Origin: Candidatus Wallbacteria bacterium
GTDB lineage: Bacteria; Muiribacteriota; UBA6191; JACPRK01
NCBI GenBank assembly: GCA_016199905.1
Contig: JACQFU010000065.1
Location: 1-10,473 of the forward strand
Direction of reading: 5' to 3'
DNA length: 10,473 nucleotides
In this document: one piece after another, positions 1 through 7,578 of the stretch
Layout of the letters: every line of letters starts with the position of its first letter
Position numbering within the stretch: position 1 is the stretch's first letter
Translations under genes and position numbers: made by a program
Notes under the pieces: model-generated
Databases searched by the model: none
What the model saw: only the letters and a program-made list of their open reading frames with translations
What the model was told of the DNA's origin: nothing

Positions 1-2032
1 CAATGTCGTCACGCTCTACGACGCCGATCTGGACGAGCACTGCCCCTATCTCGTCATGGAATTCGTCGAAGGGCCGACGTTGCGCGCGCTGGTCGCCACG
101 AAGAAGAAGCTCGAGCTCGACGACGCCCTCGGAATCGCCGCCGGACTGCTGGCGGGGCTGCAGCACCTGCACGAGTGCGGCGTTTGCCATCGCGACCTCA
201 AGCCCGAGAACGTCCTGATGCTGGGCGGTCACGTCCCCAAGCTGGTCGACTTCGGCCTCGCCCGCTCCGAGGGCTCCAGCCGGCTCACGGCCGACGGGAT
301 GATGGTCGGCACGCCGATGTACATGTCTCCCGAGCAGCTGCGGGGCGACGTCGGCGGTCCGCAGTCGGACATCTACGCCTTCGGGATGCTCCTGTTTCAC
401 TTGCTGACGGGTTCGCATCCCGTTCCAGTCTCGGCGGGCTGGGACGTGCTGCCACTGAAGCTGAAGCTCACGCGCGCCGACCTCAAGAAGCAGCTGCCCG
501 GCGCGCCCGAGCATGTGTTCGAGGCTATCTGCCGCTGTCTGAAGACCGCCCCCGACGAACGGTTCGAAACGGCCCTGCGGACCGCAGAGTTCCTGGGCAT
601 TGCGCAGATCTCCGGGCGCGTGCCGCTCCTGGCGGCTTCGCCGCCCGCCGCCCAACCGGTGCCCATAAAGAGGCAGAAGCCCCAATGGATGCGTCCACTC
701 GTCATGGCGGGCGCCGTCGCCCTCGCCGCGATGGGCGCCGGGACGGCCCTCTTGCAGCGCGACCGCGGTCTTGAGCCCGAGGGCCTCACGGTCGAGGCCG
801 TGCCGGGAGGCAGCCGCGTGAACTGGCGAACCCGCAAGCCGTGCTCGGGCCGAGTCGAGACCCGCGGCCGGACGCTCGGCGGGGGGGCTCCCTCCACCGA
901 GCACCACGTCGACGTCACCGGCGTGCCGTTCGCCGCTCCCCAGGCCGCGCGTTTGCTCGACGACGCAGGCGAAACGGCGGCCTCGTTCCAGCTGCGCGCT
1001 CTGCCGCTCAGGCCGCACCCCCTGATCCTGCGCAAGGGCGACAGCCTCGCCTTCGAGCTGGATCTCCCGGCCCCGGCCGCTCTCACGCTCGAGGTGCTCT
1101 CGGAACGGGGTCTGGCCGCGCGAGCCGTCCTTCCTCCGACGGCCTCCCATCGCGCCACGCTCTCTCTCCCCGACGATCGGACCGACTTTCACCTTCGAGT
1201 CCTTTCGGACGGCAAGAGCGTGCTCGAGACCGAGGCGCTCGATCTGGTGCTGCAAGCCCCCCGAAGCGCTCTGATGTCGCTGGCCGGCGTCATCCAGTCC
1301 ATCCGCGTCGAGGAGCTGGTCGCCGCGACGATGCGGGACCTCCGCTCCCGTGTCAACGCACTGGATATTCGCCGCCGCCTCGACACGGCGCTGGAGCGCG
1401 CCCACTGGTCCTATGCCTTGGCTGAGGCCCGAGGCGCGGTCGAGTGGGCGCTGGGCCGCGACAATGCCGACCACGCGCTGAAGGCCGTCGTGCTCTACGG
1501 GATGGAGCAAATGCTGCTCGTCGACCAGGCTGCCCGGGCCGCGGGCCTACCGGACCGCACGGGGCTGGCGGAGGTGCTTGGCACCTCCCGCGGCCCCTTC
1601 GCGGGCGAGCCCAAAGTCAGCGGACGCCAGGTCGAGGTGCGCCCGCCGTCACCCCGGAAGGTCACCGGTCAGATGACCTCCGAGATTCGCGGGCTGCTGC
1701 TGTCGGAGCAGTGGGTGACCCAGCTCGATTTCGACCTGGACGTCCCATCCTCGCCGAGGTCCTCGGCCGCCTGGGTCACGCTCGACCTGCTGCACGCGAG
1801 TCCCCAGGCGGTCGTCTCCGTCACGCTCAATCCCGGCAATCCCTCTTCCGTCACGCTGATCCTCCCCGGCAACCAGGCCGAGTCGTCGTCCGGGTCGACC
1901 ACCCTGTCGCACGGCTTCGATCCGGCGTATCTGCTGCCCGGCAAGAACGTCGTCCGGGTGCAGCTTCTGTCGCTGCCCGGCACCGTTGCGACCTCCATCC
2001 TGGTCTCGCGAGTGAAGTTGACCATTCAGTGA
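1..2032 (+). CDS. Membrane-anchored Ser/Thr protein kinase, 5'-truncated by window edge
   Basis: The frame is open from base 2 to the TGA at 2030-2032 (676 visible residues). The ATG at 56 is internal: the 18 codons before it read NVVTLYDADLDEHCPYLV and run straight into MEFVEG, which is the end of a kinase N-lobe and its hinge, so the Gly-rich loop and the ATP-binding Lys lie outside the window. Numbering visible residues from base 2, the catalytic loop HRDLKPEN is at about 63-70, DFG at 83-85, and the activation segment ends GTPMYMSPE near 103-111, all consistent with an active Hanks-type kinase. The kinase domain ends near residue 205. A single hydrophobic helix lies at about 229-251, followed by a roughly 425-residue region expected outside the cytoplasm. 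That region begins with a fibronectin-III-like stretch (LTVEAVPGGSRVNWRT, then HHVDVTGV), continues through a charged, mostly helical part, and ends in a Ser/Thr-rich beta region. The sensed signal and substrates are unknown. Confidence 0.93.
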   Translation, partial: NVVTLYDADLDEHCPYLVMEFVEGPTLRALVATKKKLELDDALGIAAGLLAGLQHLHECGVCHRDLKPENVLMLGGHVPKLVDFGLARSEGSSRLTADGMMVGTPMYMSPEQLRGDVGGPQSDIYAFGMLLFHLLTGSHPVPVSAGWDVLPLKLKLTRADLKKQLPGAPEHVFEAICRCLKTAPDERFETALRTAEFLGIAQISGRVPLLAASPPAAQPVPIKRQKPQWMRPLVMAGAVALAAMGAGTALLQRDRGLEPEGLTVEAVPGGSRVNWRTRKPCSGRVETRGRTLGGGAPSTEHHVDVTGVPFAAPQAARLLDDAGETAASFQLRALPLRPHPLILRKGDSLAFELDLPAPAALTLEVLSERGLAARAVLPPTASHRATLSLPDDRTDFHLRVLSDGKSVLETEALDLVLQAPRSALMSLAGVIQSIRVEELVAATMRDLRSRVNALDIRRRLDTALERAHWSYALAEARGAVEWALGRDNADHALKAVVLYGMEQMLLVDQAARAAGLPDRTGLAEVLGTSRGPFAGEPKVSGRQVEVRPPSPRKVTGQMTSEIRGLLLSEQWVTQLDFDLDVPSSPRSSAAWVTLDLLHASPQAVVSVTLNPGNPSSVTLILPGNQAESSSGSTTLSHGFDPAYLLPGKNVVRVQLLSLPGTVATSILVSRVKLTIQ

Positions 2033-2075
2033 TGGGGCGGGGGGGGATGTGCGGAAGCGACGCCCCCCATCCCCG
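2031..2075. repeat. G/C-rich inverted repeat between kinase and DUF2804 genes
   Basis: GGGGATG at 2043-2049 is complementary to CATCCCC at 2068-2074. An alternative pairing is GATGGGGCG (2031-2039) with CGCCCCCCATC (2061-2071), with two bases bulged. Either could fold in the RNA just after the kinase stop codon. There is no following T-run, so calling it an intrinsic terminator would be speculative. It also contains an 8-base G homopolymer (2039-2046), a common place for sequencing errors, though this lies outside the preferred coding starts. Confidence 0.3.
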
Positions 2076-2076
2076 C

Positions 2077-2113
2077 GTGACTCCTGCCGGCGCCTCGCGT
2101 TACCCTATCGCCG
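2077..2113 (+). promoter_or_regulatory. Candidate sigma70-type promoter giving a leaderless DUF2804 mRNA
   Basis: GTGACT at 2077-2082 resembles a -35 box (TTGACA, four of six matches). It is followed after 18 bases by TACCCT at 2101-2106, which fits the TAnnnT core of a -10 box. Six bases then lead to GTG at 2113, so the expected transcription start falls on the first base of that GTG. No Shine-Dalgarno precedes GTG 2113 or ATG 2128, which agrees with a leaderless transcript. This is pattern matching only. Confidence 0.45.
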
Positions 2114-3174
2114 TGGCACTTCCGACAATGCAAGAGGCCGTCGTGCCGCTCCTGGCGCCCCCGTGTCCGGCCGACGTCATCGGCGCGGACGGCTCTCCCA
2201 AGCTCGGCGTCTTTCGCGGCACGCCGCAGACGGTGCGACTCGAGGCCTGGGCCTCTCCGCTGGCGCGGCTTCTGCGCCAGAAGCGCTGGCAGTACGTCGC
2301 GGTGGTCGGCAGCGACCTGATCGCGGCCGTCGCGGTGGCGCACCTGGGTTACGTCGGTCTGTCCTTTGTGGTCGTCTGGGACCGACGGGAACGACGCTGG
2401 TACGAGGCCGAGGCCCTGTCGCCCCTGGCCCTGGGCATCCGGGCCGACGGCCCGCCAGCCGACGCTTTTTTCGGCTACCAAGGCGCTCGCGGAGAAGTGA
2501 CGATGCGCTCCGCGGCCGGCGAGCGGCTCGTGAGCGCAAATTTCCGCGGCGACTTCCCCGGCGGCGCGGAGGCCGTGCAGCTGGAGCTGGAGCTGAAGTC
2601 GCCGGGACACGCCTTCGAGCCTCTGACGTGCGTTTCCAAGCTCCGCCCCCGCGGCCTCAACGTTACGCACAAGGCCGCGGGCCTGCAGGTCCGGGGCGAG
2701 CTGCGGCTCGGGACCAAGGTCCTCGCCATCGAGCCGGACCGCCACACGGCGCTCCTCGACTGGTCTCGCGGCTTTCCGCCCTACAGAACGGCATGGAACT
2801 GGGCGATCGGCGCAGGCCGCGCTGCGGGCGGCGCGCGAATCGGATTCAATCTATGCGCCGGATTCAATGACGCCGTCGAAACCGAGAACGTCCTCTGGCT
2901 CGATGGCCAGCTCCACCGGCTTGGCCCCGTCGAGTTCGACGTTCCCTCCGTCGATTCGAAGGCCCCCTGGACGATCCGCTCCCGCGACGCCGCCGTGAAC
3001 CTGCGTTTCGAGCCCGAGGCGACGAGGGCCGCCGACGAGAATTTCCTGCTCGTCCGCAGCCGCTATCGCGAACCCGTCGGCGCCTTCACCGGTTACCTCC
3101 CGGGCCCCGGCGGGACACCCATCGAGATCGACGCCGTTCCGGGCGTTGCCGAGGACCATCTGGCCCGCTGGTGA
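2113..3174 (+). CDS. DUF2804 family protein
   Basis: This frame encodes 353 residues and ends with TGA at 3172-3174. I recognise it as DUF2804 from the overall pattern: a short N-terminal segment (GADGSPKLGVFRGTPQTV), a middle beta-rich part, then WSRGFPPYRTAWNWA at residues 217-231 and the stretch IGFNLCAGFND from residue 243, with TEN at 257-259 and LWLDGQLHRLG just after. Length fits the family, which has no established biochemical activity. There is no signal peptide or transmembrane helix, so it is probably cytoplasmic. Starts considered: GTG 2113 (chosen, because a -10-like box sits exactly seven bases upstream), ATG 2128 (five codons shorter, no ribosome site), and ATG 2032, which overlaps the kinase stop as TGATG but adds a low-complexity 27-residue extension not expected in the family. 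The gene follows the kinase on the same strand, but a functional link is not shown by sequence. Confidence 0.85.
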   Translation: MALPTMQEAVVPLLAPPCPADVIGADGSPKLGVFRGTPQTVRLEAWASPLARLLRQKRWQYVAVVGSDLIAAVAVAHLGYVGLSFVVVWDRRERRWYEAEALSPLALGIRADGPPADAFFGYQGARGEVTMRSAAGERLVSANFRGDFPGGAEAVQLELELKSPGHAFEPLTCVSKLRPRGLNVTHKAAGLQVRGELRLGTKVLAIEPDRHTALLDWSRGFPPYRTAWNWAIGAGRAAGGARIGFNLCAGFNDAVETENVLWLDGQLHRLGPVEFDVPSVDSKAPWTIRSRDAAVNLRFEPEATRAADENFLLVRSRYREPVGAFTGYLPGPGGTPIEIDAVPGVAEDHLARW

Positions 3175-3190
3175 GGCGGGAGCGCCGGCG

Positions 3191-5134
3191 CTACTTTCCG
3201 CGAGTCACGCGTTCCAACACGCGCTCCAGCTCGGAGATGCTGAATGGCTTCTCCAGGATCTCGAGGATGTTCAACCGCTGCTGTGCCGACATGATCCGCT
3301 CGTCGGCTTTGCCGGTCATGATGACCACGGGACTCGCGACGCCCATCTTGCGCATCCGCTCCAGAGTGGCGATGCCGTCCAGCTCGGGCATCATCACGTC
3401 GAGCAGCACCAGCCCGTAGTCTCTCGTGGCGAGCGCTTCCAGGGCCTTCATCCCGCTTCCGACCGCCGTGACTTCGTTTTGCTCGCTCAGGTAGTCGGCG
3501 CAGATCTCGCGGATGTCCTCCTCGTCGTCGACCACCAGGATTCGCAGACCCTTTGCGGCCTCCGCGTGCGGTGCGGGCTCCACGAAGATCGGAGAGATGG
3601 GCCGCGCGGGCACCGGCAGCCGAACCAGGAACGTGCTTCCGCGCTCCGAGCTCTGCTCCAACCGGAGGTCTCCGCCGTGGCGCTTCACGATCCCTCGACT
3701 AACCGACAACCCCAGACCCGTGCCCTGGCCGGGCTCCTTGGTGGTGAAAAACGGGTCGAAGATCTTCTCCCACATGGGTAGAGGTATTCCGGGGCCCGTA
3801 TCGTCGACGCGCACTTCCACCCAGCCGTCGGCGAGCCGACTCCTCACGGTCAGCACCAGGTTGTCCTGGTTCTCCGGGGCGCTGCCGGCCAGCGCGTGGC
3901 GGGCGTTCACGATCAGATTGAAGAAGACCTGCTCCAGTTCGTTCTCGTCCCCGCCGATATCCGGCAGGTCCGGCGCCAGGTCGCGCTCCAGCCGGATGTT
4001 CTCCATCTCCAGCTGCCGGCCCATCAGCGCCAGCGTCTCTTCCACCACGTGGTTCACCTGCAGCGGCTGCACCTGCATCTTGGAGCGCCGGGCAAACTTG
4101 AGCAGGCTCGACACGATGTCCTTGCAGCGCAGCGCTTGACGCTCCACGTTTTGCAGCCTCCGGACGTTCTGATCCGTGAACCCCGCCTGCTTCAGCAAGA
4201 TTTGCGTGAATCCCAGGATGACGCCGAGAGGGTTGTTGATCTCGTGGGCCACACCGCCGGCTAGCTGGCCGATGGTGGAGAGCTTTTCGGTCTGGTTGAG
4301 CTGCATCTCCATCTGGCGTTTCTCGGTGATGTCGGAGAAACTCACGATGCTTCCCTTGCGCTCCCCCGAATGGACGACCAGGGGGTTGACCACGAACCCC
4401 AGGTAGAGCGTGTGGCGAGTAGGAGTCGTGGTCTCCGTCTCCTGATAGGCGCCGGCTTTGCCCGTGGCCAGCGAACGCGCCAGCTCGTCGAAGAAGGGCG
4501 CCAGGCCCGGCACCTCCGTGTAGCGATGGCCTTGCGCCTGGCTCGCCGTGAAGCCGAGAGTCACTTCTGCGGCCGGATTGAAGCTCTTCACGGTCCCGCC
4601 CAGGTCGACCACCAGCATCCCCCAGCCCAGGCTGCGCAGCAGGCTCTCCTTGTAGTCCTCCAGTTCCTCGAGCTCGCGCGTGCGCGCGACCACCTTGCGC
4701 TCCAGTTGCTGGTTCATCTCTTGCAACTCGCCTGTGAGGCGGCGATTGGCCTCTGCCAGCTCGTAATGCTGCGCGGCTTGGTGGACGAGCGTTTCCAGGT
4801 CGGAGGAGTTCCAGGGCTTGGCGATGTAGCCGTAGATCTTGCCGCGGTTGACGGCACGCGTCACCGCCTCGACGTCGGCGTAGCCGGTGAAGAGGATTCG
4901 CACGGAATCGGGGGCCAGCTCGCGCGCGCGGCTCAGGAATTCGTCGCCCGTCATGTCGGGCATTCGCTGGTCGGACAGCACGATGTGGGCCGTACGCGCG
5001 CGCAAGACCTCCAGACCGGCCAGCCCGCTCGGTGCGGTGACGACGTCGTAGACGCGCCGGAAGAGGCTCGTGAGACTGTCGAGGATGGGCTTCTCGTCAT
5101 CCACGACCAGCAGCGTTCGCTTCATTGCCGCCAT
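3191..5134 (-). CDS. Hybrid sensor histidine kinase, REC-PAS-HisKA-HATPase-REC
   Basis: This 647-residue soluble hybrid kinase has no transmembrane helix or signal peptide. Order of domains: receiver 1 (about 5-120; acidic pair D12/D13, phosphoacceptor D55 in LSDQRMPD, T83, K106 in AKPW); a charged coiled coil (about 120-163); a PAS domain (about 164-272, ending SFSDITEKR); HisKA with the phosphorylated H297 in AHEINNP; HATPase_c with N-box N406/N410, G1 DDTGPGI (444-450), F-box FDPFF and G2 GTGLGL (471-476); and receiver 2 (about 528-645; D536/D537, D579, T607, K629). All key catalytic residues are present. Receiver 1, with its KPW ending and adjoining coiled coil, resembles the receivers of HupR and RpfG-type regulators and probably gates the kinase. 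The C-terminal receiver allows intramolecular transfer, but with no HPt in this protein an external one would be needed for a full relay. The start is ATG 5134, four bases after the preceding gene's stop, with AGGAG 13 bases upstream; ATG 5125 (MKRTLLVVDDE) is an equally plausible start. It is last in the operon. Confidence 0.92.
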   Translation of the reverse strand: MAAMKRTLLVVDDEKPILDSLTSLFRRVYDVVTAPSGLAGLEVLRARTAHIVLSDQRMPDMTGDEFLSRARELAPDSVRILFTGYADVEAVTRAVNRGKIYGYIAKPWNSSDLETLVHQAAQHYELAEANRRLTGELQEMNQQLERKVVARTRELEELEDYKESLLRSLGWGMLVVDLGGTVKSFNPAAEVTLGFTASQAQGHRYTEVPGLAPFFDELARSLATGKAGAYQETETTTPTRHTLYLGFVVNPLVVHSGERKGSIVSFSDITEKRQMEMQLNQTEKLSTIGQLAGGVAHEINNPLGVILGFTQILLKQAGFTDQNVRRLQNVERQALRCKDIVSSLLKFARRSKMQVQPLQVNHVVEETLALMGRQLEMENIRLERDLAPDLPDIGGDENELEQVFFNLIVNARHALAGSAPENQDNLVLTVRSRLADGWVEVRVDDTGPGIPLPMWEKIFDPFFTTKEPGQGTGLGLSVSRGIVKRHGGDLRLEQSSERGSTFLVRLPVPARPISPIFVEPAPHAEAAKGLRILVVDDEEDIREICADYLSEQNEVTAVGSGMKALEALATRDYGLVLLDVMMPELDGIATLERMRKMGVASPVVIMTGKADERIMSAQQRLNILEILEKPFSISELERVLERVTRGK

Positions 5135-5138
5135 CTCT

Positions 5139-6923
5139 TCAGGGCTTCTCCTGGGTCTTTGGAAGTGTCAGCGGAAGCACGACGCGGAAAGTGGTCCCCT
5201 GGCCCAGGACGCTGGACACCTCGATGCGGCCGCCGTGCTTCTCGATGATACCGTAGCTGACGGACAGTCCGAGCCCCGTGCCCTTGCCGACGTCCTTGGT
5301 CGTGAAGAACGGATCGAAGATCTTGTCCAGGTGCTCTGGCCGGATACCGGCGCCGGTGTCCGCGACCTCGACAGTGACGCTCTCTTCCGCGGCCCTGGTG
5401 CGGATGGTGACGCTGCCGCGGCCCGCGATGGCCTGGCAGGCGTTGACCAGCAGGTTCATGAAGACCTGATTCAAGAGGCTCGGATAGCACTCCAGCTTTG
5501 GCAGCTCGGCGTAATCGCGCCGGATTTCGATGCGCCCTTCCAGCAGGTAGCGGATGAGGCCGACCGTGCTCTCCAGGCCCTCCTTGAGATCCACGGTCTT
5601 CACCTCACCCTCGTCCAGACGCGAAAAGTTGCGCAGCGAGAGCACGATGTTCTTCACGCGCTCCAGGCCCTCACAGGTGTCCGTGAGCTGCTGGCGAAGC
5701 TCGTTCTCGACCAGAGGCAGGTCGATCTCGCGCTCGACTCGCTCGATCTCCTGCAGTCGCTCCGGCGCGGACTCTCCAAGGACGCCGGCCGAGGCGCGCC
5801 AGGCTGCCAGCACCGAGCGCAGGTCGTCCAGGTCGCGCTGGATCGTGACGACGTTGTTGGAGATGAAGGCGAGGGGGTTGTTGATTTCGTGGGCGATGCC
5901 GGCGACGAGCTGTCCCAGGGCGGCCATCTTCTCGCTCTGGACGAGCTGGGCCTGGGTCTCGCGCAGCTTCTGGTTGGCATCCTCCAGCAGCAGGTTCTTC
6001 TCGGCGAGCTGGTCGGCCATCTGGGCGCGCGTCTGGGCCAGGTCGCGGTCGGCCTTGGCGCGGGCGGCTTCCAGCTCGTGGGACTTCAGCTCCTCCTGGA
6101 TTCGGCGGTTCTCGTCCTCGTAGAACTTGCGCCGCAGCAGGGCCTGGATGCGACCCTTGAGCACTTCGCGGTCGACCGGCTTGTTGACGAAGTCGTCGGC
6201 GCCGGCCGATAGCGCGCTGATCAAGGCCTGCTTCTCGCTGGAGCTGGTGAGGATCACGACCGGCAGGTCGCGCGTGCGGTCGTCCGCCTTGAGACGTTTG
6301 CAGACGTCCTCTCCCGAGAGGCCCGGCATGATCAAGTCCAGAAGGACACAATCGGGCAATTGAGTCTCGATGCAGGCCAAGGCATCCTCGCCGCTGCCCG
6401 CCACCGTCACATCGAAACTCTCCTCGGTCAGCACGGTCGAGAGGACTTTCAAGAAGAAGCGGTCGTCGTCCACGGCCAGAACGCGCGGCCTTCGCAACAG
6501 CGACGCCGAGAGGTTTCGGGAGCGCGCCTCCGGGCCCGAGGTCCTGAGGAATCGGCCGACACGCACGCGCAGCACGTCCAGGTCGCCGCCCTTGCTGATG
6601 TACTCGTCGGCGCCCGTGTGAAGGCCCCGCAGCATGTCCTCCCGGCCGCTCTTCATCGTCAGCATGATCACGGGGATGTTCCGGGTAGCCGTGTTCATCT
6701 TCAGCCGCCGCACGACCTCGTCGCCCTGGATGCCCGGGAGCACATGGTCGACGATGATGAGGTCGGGATGGACTTGGCTGACGCGTTCCAGTCCCTCCTC
6801 GCCCGTGGCGGCGGTGTGGATTTCGTGGCCGTCGGTCTTGAGGAGTCGCTTGATCCCGTGCAGGAACGTGAGGCTGTCGTCGATGACCAGCACGCGGCCG
6901 GGGCGCTCCGGGGCGTCACTCAC
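5139..6923 (-). CDS. Hybrid histidine kinase, REC-REC-HisKA-HATPase
   Basis: This is a 594-residue cytoplasmic kinase. Receiver 1 (about 9-125) has D15/D16, phosphoacceptor D59, T89 and K111, but K111 is followed by Gly-Gly rather than the usual Pro. Receiver 2 (about 146-262) is fully canonical: D152/D153, D196 in LLDLIMPG, T226, K248-P249. A charged coiled coil (about 265-330) leads into HisKA with phosphorylatable H345 (AHEINNP). The second dimerisation helix comes after a roughly 45-residue insert. HATPase_c has N-box N490/N494, G1 ADTGAGI (521-527), F-box FDPFF and G2 GTGLGL (548-553). Two N-terminal receivers and no sensor domain suggest the kinase reads phosphorylation by other kinases, plausibly the CheA encoded just upstream. 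I chose GTG 6923 as start: GAG lies six bases upstream and it overlaps the preceding gene by 8 bases (GTGAGTGA), a typical coupling arrangement. A GTG at 6968 would add 15 residues inside the upstream gene and has little support. Confidence 0.9.
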   Translation of the reverse strand: MSDAPERPGRVLVIDDSLTFLHGIKRLLKTDGHEIHTAATGEEGLERVSQVHPDLIIVDHVLPGIQGDEVVRRLKMNTATRNIPVIMLTMKSGREDMLRGLHTGADEYISKGGDLDVLRVRVGRFLRTSGPEARSRNLSASLLRRPRVLAVDDDRFFLKVLSTVLTEESFDVTVAGSGEDALACIETQLPDCVLLDLIMPGLSGEDVCKRLKADDRTRDLPVVILTSSSEKQALISALSAGADDFVNKPVDREVLKGRIQALLRRKFYEDENRRIQEELKSHELEAARAKADRDLAQTRAQMADQLAEKNLLLEDANQKLRETQAQLVQSEKMAALGQLVAGIAHEINNPLAFISNNVVTIQRDLDDLRSVLAAWRASAGVLGESAPERLQEIERVEREIDLPLVENELRQQLTDTCEGLERVKNIVLSLRNFSRLDEGEVKTVDLKEGLESTVGLIRYLLEGRIEIRRDYAELPKLECYPSLLNQVFMNLLVNACQAIAGRGSVTIRTRAAEESVTVEVADTGAGIRPEHLDKIFDPFFTTKDVGKGTGLGLSVSYGIIEKHGGRIEVSSVLGQGTTFRVVLPLTLPKTQEKP

Positions 6924-7566
6924 GACGTTCTCGTTCGGCCGCGCCGCTCGTGTTCTTGGCGGCGGCACGTGGACGGGCCCGGGAAGCGAGCGCCCGGGCC
7001 AGTACCTGGAGGATCTCCCGGCCGCCGGCTTGCTCCTTTACCAGATACTCGTCGATGCCGGCGGCCTCCGCCCGCTTGCGGTCCTCGTCTCGGTCCTTGA
7101 ACGTCAGCATCACCACGGGCAGCGCCGCCAGTCTCGGATCGGTCTTGATCCGACGGGCAAGTCCGAAGCCGTCGAGCCCCGGCATGGTCGCGTCGGTGAG
7201 GACCAAGTCGAAACCCCGGGCCGCCAGCTGGTCGAGAGCCTCGAGGCCGTCCGCAGCCGTGACGACCTCGTAGCCGGCGCCAGCCAGCAGCCTGCGGTTC
7301 ACCTCCCGCGTGGTGCGCGAGTCCTCGACGACCAGCACCCGGCAGCGTCCGCGCTGGGCCGCCGGGGCCGGCTCCCGCACCAGCCCCTCGTTCAGATCGT
7401 CGACTCGCGCGACCAGCTCCGAGACGTCCATCACGAGCGCGACTTCACCCGCGCGCGTGACCGCCGCTCCCAGGACGCAGCGGACTTTCCCTAACCGCGG
7501 ATCGAGCGGTTTGACGATCACATCCTCTTCTTCGACGAAACGGTCGACGGTGACGGCGACGCGCAC
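6916..7566 (-). CDS. C-terminal part of split hybrid CheA: second half of P5 (CheW-like) plus receiver
   Basis: This frame encodes 216 residues. Residues 1-52 (VAVTVDRFVEEEDVIVKPL, then VLGAAVTRAGEVALVMDVSELV) match the second half of a CheA P5/CheW-like domain, including the KPL and GAA(V)-ALV-DV positions typical of the fold, but the first half is missing. It sits at the end of the preceding reading frame in the same phase. After a short linker comes a receiver (about 74-192) with E81/D82, phosphoacceptor D125 in LTDATMPG, T155 and K177, the last followed by Glu instead of Pro. A basic, Ala-rich tail follows. If translated separately, it would begin at GTG 7566, which has AGGAGG five bases upstream. 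A half CheW fold is unlikely to be stable alone, so it would need either to pair with the first half or to be made by readthrough. The original gene is best seen as a FrzE-like CheA-receiver fusion. It overlaps the following kinase by 8 bases. Confidence 0.85.
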   Translation of the reverse strand: MRVAVTVDRFVEEEDVIVKPLDPRLGKVRCVLGAAVTRAGEVALVMDVSELVARVDDLNEGLVREPAPAAQRGRCRVLVVEDSRTTREVNRRLLAGAGYEVVTAADGLEALDQLAARGFDLVLTDATMPGLDGFGLARRIKTDPRLAALPVVMLTFKDRDEDRKRAEAAGIDEYLVKEQAGGREILQVLARALASRARPRAAAKNTSGAAERERRE

Positions 7567-7571
7567 GCCGC

Positions 7572-7577
7572 CCTCCT
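7572..7577 (-). promoter_or_regulatory. Shine-Dalgarno AGGAGG overlapping the CheA stop codon
   Basis: On the minus strand the six bases AGGAGG share their first two bases with the UAG at 7578-7576 and are separated by GCGGC from GTG 7566. This is a near-ideal ribosome site with five-base spacing, and would allow terminating ribosomes to restart on the second half. The same six bases would also exist if the UAG codon were CAG or AAG, so the motif alone does not prove selection for re-initiation. Confidence 0.55.
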
Positions 7578-7578
7578 A
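7576..7578 (-). other. In-frame UAG codon interrupting hybrid CheA
   Basis: The frame upstream ends EEQHVVVL, then UAG, then codons for E-G-G, then GTG CGC in the same phase (VRVAVTVD). No insertion or deletion is involved: removing the stop would give one continuous CheA-receiver protein of about 752 residues with a complete P5 domain. One-step ancestral codons include CAG (C to T change), TGG, GAG, AAG and TCG. Confidence 0.9.

Noticed and set aside
1444..2112. Upstream extension of the DUF2804 frame into the kinase gene, giving a 576-residue product.
   Set aside because: The extension is out of frame with the kinase, is Arg/Pro/Gly-rich and has no recognisable domain; DUF2804 similarity begins after about 2113.
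3175..3201. Perfect 12-base palindrome AGCGCCGGCGCT (3181-3192) between the convergent genes, as a possible bidirectional terminator.
   Set aside because: With a minimal loop only four base pairs remain and there is no proper T-run on either side; in DNA this G/C-rich such palindromes arise by chance. It also overlaps the stop of the minus-strand kinase.
5070..6212. Long plus-strand open frame (380 codons) opposite the two kinase genes, spanning their junction.
   Set aside because: The minus strand carries complete REC, HisKA and HATPase motifs here. The antisense product is a Leu/Asp/Gln-rich shadow typical of reversed coiled-coil coding sequence.
6916..7566. Reading this frame as an ordinary stand-alone CheY-like response regulator.
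   Set aside because: Its first 52 residues are the second half of a CheA P5 domain and sit in phase with the truncated CheA upstream, so it is part of a split gene rather than an independent regulator.
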